A stretch of DNA of 5,117 nt from JAWLCG01 sp041687295 (GTDB lineage: Bacteria > Planctomycetota > Phycisphaerae > SM23-33 > FEN-1343): assembly GCA_041687295.1 (NCBI GenBank), contig JAWLCG010000352.1, positions 1 to 5,117 on the forward strand, written 5' to 3'. Made by a program: the position numbers and the translations under genes. The notes under the pieces were generated by a model. That model saw only the letters and a program-made list of their open reading frames with translations. It was not told the DNA's origin and searched no databases. This document shows, one piece after another, positions 1-5,117 of this stretch (positions within the stretch are counted from its first letter, which is position 1; every line of letters begins with the position of its first letter).

Positions 1-3
1 GAC

Positions 4-21
4 GGCGGGCCAGGGCCCGCC
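4..21. other. GC-rich hairpin downstream of the activator gene
   Basis: This is a perfect inverted repeat, GGCGGGCC (4-11) and GGCCCGCC (14-21), folding as a 7-bp stem with a 4-base loop. It lies about 75 bp past the stop codon of the minus-strand activator gene and could end its transcript. However, the bases after it in the minus direction leave the window after three positions, so no T-tract can be seen. It could equally be a dispersed intergenic repeat element. Confidence 0.45.
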
Positions 22-50
22 CTACTATATCTTACCCCTCTGCGGTCTTT

Positions 51-77
51 CTCTGTGTCCTCTGTGTCCTCTGTGGC
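51..77. repeat. Three tandem 9-bp units (CTCTGTGTC)
   Basis: Units at 51-59 and 60-68 are identical (CTCTGTGTC); the third, 69-77, is CTCTGTGGC. The array lies in the non-coding stretch just beyond the end of the activator gene and encodes nothing evident. Short arrays of this kind are, as I recall, frequent in intergenic DNA of some environmental bacteria. A function is not apparent. Confidence 0.7.
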
Positions 78-95
78 CCATTTTTCCATTCGGAC

Positions 96-1697
<1,602 letters not shown>

Positions 1698-1702
1698 GGA
1701 CG

Positions 1703-1715
1703 CTCCGCTCCTTCC
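1703..1715 (-). promoter_or_regulatory. Ribosome binding site of the activator gene
   Basis: Read on the minus strand, GGAAGGAG (1715-1708) lies 10 nt before the ATG at 1697, and a second GGAG (1706-1703) lies 5 nt before it. This decides the start: the longer in-frame ATG at 1784 overlaps the -35 element of the predicted promoter and would not be transcribed from it. Confidence 0.75.
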
Positions 1716-1750
1716 TGCATCACGTTTCCGCTCTTTTCGCCGCCAAAGAG

Positions 1751-1790
1751 ACAGCATTGTAACTTGCCCCGGGGTGGATGACAAATATGT
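1751..1790. repeat. Pair of ACA-N4-TGT palindromes 30 bp apart
   Basis: ACAGCATTGT (1751-1760) and ACAAATATGT (1781-1790) share the symmetric pattern ACA-N4-TGT, with centres exactly 30 bp apart, about three helical turns. They lie roughly 110 and 140 bp upstream of the predicted sigma-54 transcript start, a usual distance for enhancer sites. They also overlap the -10 and -35 hexamers of the activator's own promoter, so a bound protein could both activate amt and repress the activator gene. Part of the similarity follows from the promoter hexamers themselves, so chance is a real alternative. Confidence 0.35.
1756..1784 (-). promoter_or_regulatory. Sigma-70 promoter of the activator gene
   Basis: On the minus strand, a -35 hexamer TTGTCA (1784-1779, five of six consensus bases) and a -10 hexamer TACAAT (1761-1756, five of six) are separated by exactly 17 bp. 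Transcription would begin near 1749, giving a leader of about 50 nt before the ATG at 1697. This implies basal, housekeeping expression of the regulator, unlike the sigma-54 control seen for the divergent operon. It is a prediction from consensus only. Confidence 0.7.
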
Positions 1791-1826
1791 TGCGATAACC
1801 CAAAGAGGGGATTCTTCCTACTTGCA

Positions 1827-1855
1827 TGTAAGCCTAATGAAGAAACAAGCTTACA
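1827..1855. promoter_or_regulatory. Candidate operator: inverted repeat TGTAAGC-N15-GCTTACA
   Basis: Perfect 7-bp arms at 1827-1833 and 1849-1855 are separated by 15 bp; arm centres are 22 bp apart, about two helical turns, so both half-sites face the same side of the DNA. It lies 15 bp upstream of the sigma-54 element, in AT-richer DNA than its surroundings. It may bind the divergent activator or another dimeric regulator. It does not match the NifA site TGT-N10-ACA or the NtrC consensus. Confidence 0.45.
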
Positions 1856-1870
1856 GAAATGAGCAATTTG

Positions 1871-1886
1871 TGGCACGCCGGATGCA
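1871..1886 (+). promoter_or_regulatory. Sigma-54 (-24/-12) promoter of the amt operon
   Basis: TGGCACG-CCGG-ATGCA matches the sigma-54 consensus TGGCACG-N4-TTGCA with one mismatch (A for the first T). The essential GG (1872-1873) and GC (1884-1885) are separated by exactly 10 bp. Transcription would start about 12 bp downstream of the GC, near 1897. Sigma-54 promoters need an AAA+ activator, and a gene for one lies next door. Sigma-54 control of amt-glnK is well established in other bacteria, which adds weight. Confidence 0.8.
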
Positions 1887-1896
1887 TAGGCCAGGG

Positions 1897-2062
1897 GGTG
1901 CGGGGCCGGCTCCACGGTGGAGCGGGCCCGAAGGTGTCTTCCGCGAGGCGGGTCGGCGATGGGCCCCAAAGACCCGCGGCGCCGAAGACGCCGAGCCAAG
2001 CCGGCCCGGACGCGATCGTCCGTGGCCCGGCCCTTGTGTTTGGCGGGATAAGGAGAACCGAA
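1897..2062 (+). other. Long structured 5' leader of the amt transcript
   Basis: From the predicted start to the amt ATG there are about 165 GC-rich nucleotides without a convincing gene. Three stems can form. The first pairs 1903-1907 with 1925-1929 and 1909-1914 with 1918-1923, with one G/G mismatch and a 3-base loop. The second pairs GCGGGTC (1948-1954) with GACCCGC (1971-1977). The third pairs GGACG (2008-2012) with CGTCC (2017-2021), extended by GGCC at 2003-2006 and 2024-2027. The stretch ends in the ribosome binding site AAGGAG (2050-2055). I recognise no known riboswitch. An upstream in-frame ATG at 1859 lies before the promoter and is not used. Confidence 0.4.
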
Positions 2063-3406
2063 ATGTCCGCGAAGATTCCTTTGTTGGCACTGCTGGTGGT
2101 GCTGGGGCTCAGCGTGCCGGCCGGGGCCCAGGAGGCCCCCGAACCCGGCCTGGCCGAGGTGGCCGAGACCCTCCAGGACAACATGAACATCCTCTGGACG
2201 TGCGTGGCGGCGTTCATGGTGTTCTTCATGCAGGCCGGCTTCGCCATGGTCGAGACCGGCTTCACCCGCGCGAAAAACGCGGTGAACATCCTCATGAAGA
2301 ACGCCATGGACTTCTCGGTCGGCACGCTGGCGTTCTTCTTCGTGGGCTTCGGCCTGATGTTCGGCCTCAACGACAGCGGTTGGGTCGGCACCGACCTGTT
2401 CGCCCTTCGCGGGCAGGAGGGCGGCACGTGGATCTGGACCTTCCTGATCTTCCAGACCGTCTTCGCCGCCACCGCGGCCACTATCGTTTCGGGCGCCATG
2501 GCCGAGCGGACCAAGTTCGTCAGCTACCTGGTCTACAGCGTGTTCATCACGCTGCTGATCTACCCGATCTTCGGCTCGTGGGCCTGGGGCAACCTGCTGC
2601 TGGGCGACAACAAGGCCTGGCTGGCGGACCTGGGCTTCCTGGACTTCGCCGGCTCGACGGTGGTGCACTCGATCGGCGGCTGGCTGGCCCTGGCCGGGGC
2701 ACTGGTCCTGGGCCCGCGGCTGGGCAAGTACGGTCCCGACGGCCGACCCCGCGCGATCATGGGCCATAGCCTGCCCCTGGCCGCCCTGGGCGTGTTCATC
2801 CTGTGGTTCGGCTGGTTCGGCTTCAACCCCGGCTCGACGACCGTTGCCGGCGGCGATATGGGCTACATCGCCGTGACGACCAACCTGGCGGCCGCCGCCG
2901 GCGCCGTCGTCAGCATGATTGTCGCCTGGATCATCTTCAAGAAGCCCGACGCCTCGATGACCCTCAACGGCGCCCTGGCGGGCCTGGTGGCCATCACGGC
3001 CGGCTGCGACGGCGTCTCGGCCATCGGCGCGGCGGTCATCGGCGGCATGGGCGGCGTGCTGGTGGTCCTCAGCGTCAGCTTCATCGACCGCGTGCTGAAG
3101 GTCGACGACCCGGTCGGCGCCGTCAGCGTCCACGGCGTCTGCGGCGCCTGGGGCACCCTGGCCGTCGGGCTGTTCAACACCGAGAGCGGCCTGTTCTACG
3201 GCGGCGGCCTGGGCCAGTTGGGCATCCAGGCCCTCGGCGTCGGGGCGGGCTTCCTCTGGGCCTTCGGCCTGGGCCTGGTGCTGTTCTACGTCATCAAGAA
3301 GACCATCGGCCTGCGGGTGTCGGCTGACGAAGAGCTCCGCGGCCTGGACGTCGGCGAGCACGGCATGGAGGCCTACAACGGCTTCCAGGTCTTCACCACT
3401 ACCTAA
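2063..3406 (+). CDS. amt: Ammonium transporter Amt/AmtB
   Basis: This 447-residue inner-membrane channel conducts ammonium into the cell as a trimer. An N-terminal signal peptide (about 1-22, ending AGA-QEA) is followed by a core with about eleven hydrophobic segments. Aligned by eye to E. coli AmtB, every pore landmark is present: Phe-gate residues F134 and F254, external-site W175 and S258, D194, and the twin histidines H202 (in STVVHSIGG) and H357 (in VHGVCG). The family signature runs from DFAG (194-197) to R219. The cytoplasmic tail GLRV...GLDV..HG..AYN (417-439) is the PII-responsive C-terminus. The ATG at 2063 is chosen because AAGGAG (2050-2055) precedes it and the signal peptide begins there; the in-frame extension from 1859 is not protein-like and starts before the promoter. 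The gene is first in the operon, 28 bp ahead of the PII gene, the classic amtB-glnK pairing in reversed order. Proline in FNPGS, where E. coli has alanine, is a small variation. Confidence 0.97.
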   Translation: MSAKIPLLALLVVLGLSVPAGAQEAPEPGLAEVAETLQDNMNILWTCVAAFMVFFMQAGFAMVETGFTRAKNAVNILMKNAMDFSVGTLAFFFVGFGLMFGLNDSGWVGTDLFALRGQEGGTWIWTFLIFQTVFAATAATIVSGAMAERTKFVSYLVYSVFITLLIYPIFGSWAWGNLLLGDNKAWLADLGFLDFAGSTVVHSIGGWLALAGALVLGPRLGKYGPDGRPRAIMGHSLPLAALGVFILWFGWFGFNPGSTTVAGGDMGYIAVTTNLAAAAGAVVSMIVAWIIFKKPDASMTLNGALAGLVAITAGCDGVSAIGAAVIGGMGGVLVVLSVSFIDRVLKVDDPVGAVSVHGVCGAWGTLAVGLFNTESGLFYGGGLGQLGIQALGVGAGFLWAFGLGLVLFYVIKKTIGLRVSADEELRGLDVGEHGMEAYNGFQVFTTT

Positions 3407-3434
3407 CGCGTTGGCTCTGATAAAGGAGTTCGCC

Positions 3435-3776
3435 ATGAAGATGATCATCGCCTACATCCAGCCGGAAAAACTCAGCGACGTCAAGCAGGCCCTCTACGCG
3501 GCCGAGGTGTTCAAGCTGTCGGTCACGAACGCTCTAGGCTGTGGTCAGCAAAAGGGCTATACCGAAACGTACCGTGGTGTCGATATAGAGGTGAACCTGC
3601 TCAAGAAGGTCCGCCTGGAGATTGCCGTCAACGACGATTATGTCCAGCCCACGATCAACGCGATCGTCAAAGGCGCCCGCACGGGCAGCATCGGCGACGG
3701 CAAAATCCTGGTCATGCCCCTGGAACAGACCATCCGCATCCGCACCGGCGAGACCGGCGCGGTCGCGATCGGGTAA
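3435..3776 (+). CDS. glnK: PII nitrogen signalling protein, GlnK-type, lacking Tyr51
   Basis: This 113-residue protein has the usual length of a PII subunit; the trimer reads ATP/ADP and 2-oxoglutarate and docks on Amt to block it. Conserved ligand residues are visible at canonical positions: G37, Q39, K58, G87-D88-G89-K90 and R101/R103. The T-loop retains Y46 and R47; R47 is the residue that enters the AmtB pore in E. coli GlnK. The uridylylation motif Y-[KR]-G-[AS]-[AE]-Y is broken: the sequence reads YRGVDI, placing isoleucine at position 51. GlnD-type uridylylation at that site is therefore not possible. The start at 3435 follows AAAGGAG (3422-3428) by 6 nt and gives the standard MKMI N-terminus; the in-frame ATG at 3411 has no comparable signal. 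T-loop codons 33-51 are richer in A and T than the rest of the operon. The tail after the IRTGE motif (102-106) is short, GAVAIG at its end. The PII assignment is firm; GlnK rather than GlnB rests on linkage to amt. Confidence 0.96.
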   Translation: MKMIIAYIQPEKLSDVKQALYAAEVFKLSVTNALGCGQQKGYTETYRGVDIEVNLLKKVRLEIAVNDDYVQPTINAIVKGARTGSIGDGKILVMPLEQTIRIRTGETGAVAIG

Positions 3777-3788
3777 TGCACAATCGGA

Positions 3789-3812
3789 GGGTCGGCGATC
3801 GTAGGCCGACCC
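3789..3812 (+). other. Intercistronic stem-loop between PII and porin genes
   Basis: GGGTCGGC (3789-3796) and GCCGACCC (3805-3812) form a perfect 8-bp stem with an 8-base loop in the 68-bp gap between the PII stop and the porin start. No T-run follows, so it is unlikely to be a strong terminator. It could protect the upstream mRNA end, mark a processing site or cause partial attenuation, making the porin level differ from that of amt and PII. Confidence 0.5.
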
Positions 3813-3844
3813 CGAATGACCAACGCCGTAAAAAGGAGAGAACC

Positions 3845-4819
3845 ATGAACAGGCATTGGTTGCTGACGGCCCTGCTGGCCGCTGTACTGGTCCTGCCGGC
3901 CGTCGCGGCCGCCCAGGTGGAGAACGGGACCGAGATCCTCGAGCCCAAGGACACCAGCCCCGGGCCCATCTTCGAGGACGGCATCGTGACCGCCGACAGG
4001 CCCCTGAGCTTCGGCATCGACTACACGCTGGTCACCGACTACGTGTGGCGCGGCGCCAACCTCAGCGAGTACGACGGCGAGGGCCGCGAGGACCTCAACC
4101 ACCAGCTCAACGTCTGGGCCGCCTATGACACGGGCGATTTCGGCACCTTCGGCGGCCTGGTTTGGCTGCAGTGGTTCGCCGGCTGGGACCAGGCCGGTCC
4201 CGACCCTGACGGCAGCCACCTCCAGGAGGTCAACTACGTCCTGAACTGGAGCTATGACCTCAGCCGAATCAACGAGGCCCTGCCCGTCGTCTTCGAACTG
4301 GGCTGGATCGGCTACAACTTCCCCGAGTTCAGCGGCGACGCCCAGTTCACCCACGAGCTCTACGTCACCCTGGCCATGGATGACAGCAGCCTGTGGGGCA
4401 CCGACCAGGCCGTCCTGAACCCCTACGTCAGCTACTACCACGACCTGGACGACTTCCAGGGCGGCTGGCTCGAGGTCGGCATCAGCCATGACTTCGCGCT
4501 GGCCGAGCTGGGCCTGGCCGATGTGCCGATCCTGGGCGAGATGACCCTCACCCCGGCCATCGTCCTGGGCGTCGACCACCGCTACTACGAGTCGACCACC
4601 AAGGCCGCCGCCATGGTCTTCGGCCTGGCCCTGAGCTATGACCTCGGCAGCGCCCTGGGGATGGACCCCGAGTGGGGCAGCCTGGCCATCACCAGCTTCA
4701 TTAACTACAACCTCGGCCTGGCCGACTCCGCCCGCAACGTCTCCGACGGCGCCGGCGGCCAGCAGGGCCTGGTCGACGACACGCTCTACGGCGGCGTCAA
4801 CCTCGCCTACGAGTGGTAA
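3845..4819 (+). CDS. Outer-membrane beta-barrel protein, TorF-type putative porin-like
   Basis: This 324-residue exported protein has a signal peptide (about 1-23: Arg near the N-terminus, a Leu/Ala/Val core, cleavage after AVAAA before QVENG). The mature chain is acidic and has alternating aromatic and small residues in short strands separated by Gly/Asp-rich turns, ending in the aromatic residue tryptophan (AYEW), as expected for a barrel assembled by the Bam machinery. The segment TDYVWRG (64-70) near the first strand resembles the 'YVWRG' start of the TorF/TIGR02001 putative porin family. At 324 residues it is longer than the roughly 240 I recall for that family. The start follows AAGGAG (3833-3838) by 6 nt; upstream in-frame codons from 3776 do not look like protein. 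It is third in the amt-PII operon and precedes the terminator, so co-expression under nitrogen control is likely. An outer-membrane channel for ammonium, amines or another small nitrogen compound is an inference. The barrel nature is well supported, the substrate unknown. Confidence 0.8.
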   Translation: MNRHWLLTALLAAVLVLPAVAAAQVENGTEILEPKDTSPGPIFEDGIVTADRPLSFGIDYTLVTDYVWRGANLSEYDGEGREDLNHQLNVWAAYDTGDFGTFGGLVWLQWFAGWDQAGPDPDGSHLQEVNYVLNWSYDLSRINEALPVVFELGWIGYNFPEFSGDAQFTHELYVTLAMDDSSLWGTDQAVLNPYVSYYHDLDDFQGGWLEVGISHDFALAELGLADVPILGEMTLTPAIVLGVDHRYYESTTKAAAMVFGLALSYDLGSALGMDPEWGSLAITSFINYNLGLADSARNVSDGAGGQQGLVDDTLYGGVNLAYEW

Positions 4820-4851
4820 GCCCCAAAGCCTGACCACTCCAGCCTCCCCCC

Positions 4852-4892
4852 GCGGGGACGCGGCCAACCCGGCCGCGTCCCCGCCCTTTTTT
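4852..4892 (+). terminator. Intrinsic terminator of the amt-PII-porin operon
   Basis: A perfect 14-bp GC-rich stem, GCGGGGACGCGGCC (4852-4865) pairing with its complement at 4871-4884, has the 5-base loop AACCC and is followed after two bases by six T residues (4887-4892). It lies 33 bp after the porin stop codon. This is a textbook Rho-independent terminator and defines the 3' end of the operon. Confidence 0.93.
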
Positions 4893-4946
4893 CGCCCCCG
4901 CCCGCAAGCCCCCCCCCGCGCCGACGGCGCCACACCGCCCGGGTGA

Positions 4947-4961
4947 AATTGGCTTCGTTTC
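4947..4961. repeat. Short dispersed repeat AATTGGCTTCGTTTC, copy 1
   Basis: A 15-bp sequence, AATTGGCTTCGTTTC, identical to the copy at 5017-5031 and partly repeated at 5106-5114. It sits in the gene-free 225 bp after the terminator. The purpose is unknown. AT-rich repeats like this in otherwise GC-rich intergenic DNA suggest a dispersed family in the genome. Confidence 0.8.
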
Positions 4962-5016
4962 CCAAAGCCGCACTTCGCCCCAACCTACGGTTATACGAAT
5001 GCTTGGACTCTGGCCG

Positions 5017-5031
5017 AATTGGCTTCGTTTC
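5017..5031. repeat. Short dispersed repeat AATTGGCTTCGTTTC, copy 2
   Basis: An identical 15-bp copy in the same orientation, exactly 70 bp after copy 1 start to start. The 55 bp between the copies are not similar to the sequence after copy 2, so this is not a regular repeat-spacer array. Confidence 0.8.
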
Positions 5032-5071
5032 GTCAGAATCCGCCCCTGTCTGCGCCCCGTCCCAAGGGGTC

Positions 5072-5108
5072 AATTCTCTGAATTCTCCGATTGCATACAA
5101 TATACAAT
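5072..5108. repeat. Small AT-rich tandem repeats
   Basis: AATTCTCTG (5072-5080) is followed at once by AATTCTCCG (5081-5089), one base different, and six bases later ATACAAT occurs twice in tandem (5095-5101 and 5102-5108). The AT-rich stretch could include promoter elements of a gene beyond the window edge, but no start codon with a ribosome binding site is seen. Confidence 0.5.
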
Positions 5109-5114
5109 TGGCTT
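5106..5114. repeat. Partial copy of the dispersed repeat at the window edge
   Basis: AATTGGCTT matches the first nine bases of the 15-bp repeat; the next bases (GGC) diverge before the window ends. It may be a degenerate third copy or chance. Confidence 0.4.
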
Positions 5115-5117
5115 GGC

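Noticed and set aside
1740..1870. Canonical NifA upstream site TGT-N10-ACA
   Set aside because: Each TGT on the plus strand in this interval was checked for ACA ten bases later; none fits, so a standard NifA site is not claimed.
4909..4917. Run of nine C residues as a phase-variation tract
   Set aside because: It lies in non-coding DNA after the terminator, so length change would not alter a reading frame here; it may also be prone to sequencing error.
3638..4933. 431-residue open frame on the minus strand opposite the porin
   Set aside because: Low-complexity translation that crosses the terminator and part of the PII gene; a high-GC shadow.
4807..5100. 97-residue minus-strand open frame after the operon
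   Set aside because: It spans the terminator stem and the dispersed repeats, with basic low-complexity composition and no convincing ribosome binding site.
4947..5117. Possible CRISPR-like array from the AATTGGCTTCGTTTC copies
   Set aside because: Only two full copies of 15 bp with unequal spacing (70 and 89 bp to the partial copy), and no cas genes in the window.

Overview
The window holds a compact nitrogen-acquisition locus in a GC-rich bacterium, with four protein genes that fill almost all of it. On the minus strand (96-1697) is a NifA-like sigma-54 activator with an N-terminal GAF domain. Divergent from it on the plus strand is a three-gene unit: an Amt ammonium transporter (2063-3406), a PII signalling protein of the GlnK kind (3435-3776) and a signal-peptide-bearing outer-membrane beta-barrel protein related to TorF-type putative porins (3845-4819). 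A strong intrinsic terminator (4852-4892) closes the unit.

The 365-bp divergent intergenic region (1698-2062) is the regulatory centre. On the minus strand it has a good sigma-70 promoter for the activator gene (TTGTCA, 17 bp, TACAAT). On the plus strand it has a sigma-54 -24/-12 element (TGGCACG-N4-ATGC, with intact GG-N10-GC spacing) for the amt operon. Upstream of that element are a perfect 7-bp inverted repeat (TGTAAGC-N15-GCTTACA) and two ACA-N4-TGT palindromes 30 bp apart, which are candidate activator sites. The predicted amt leader is about 165 nt long and can fold into several GC-rich stem-loops.

The simplest reading is a self-contained circuit. The activator, made from a housekeeping promoter, senses a nitrogen-related cue through GAF and switches on the operon with sigma-54. 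Amt carries ammonium across the inner membrane, PII gates Amt according to ATP/ADP/2-oxoglutarate, and the barrel may give a route across the outer membrane. The PII protein lacks the uridylylatable Tyr51 (it has Ile) but keeps the Amt-plugging Arg47 and the ligand-binding residues, so control by ligand alone is likely.

The outer-membrane protein points to a diderm bacterium. The gene set, high GC content and flanking short dispersed repeats (AATTGGCTTCGTTTC copies, CTCTGTGTC tandem units, a GGCGGGCC hairpin) fit an uncultured Planctomycetota-type genome, but that assignment is an impression and not proven here. The gene families are known. The less ordinary parts are the NifA-like activator wired to amt with no nif gene in view, the Tyr51-less PII and the porin in the operon. 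I see no CRISPR array, tRNA, rRNA or transposase gene.
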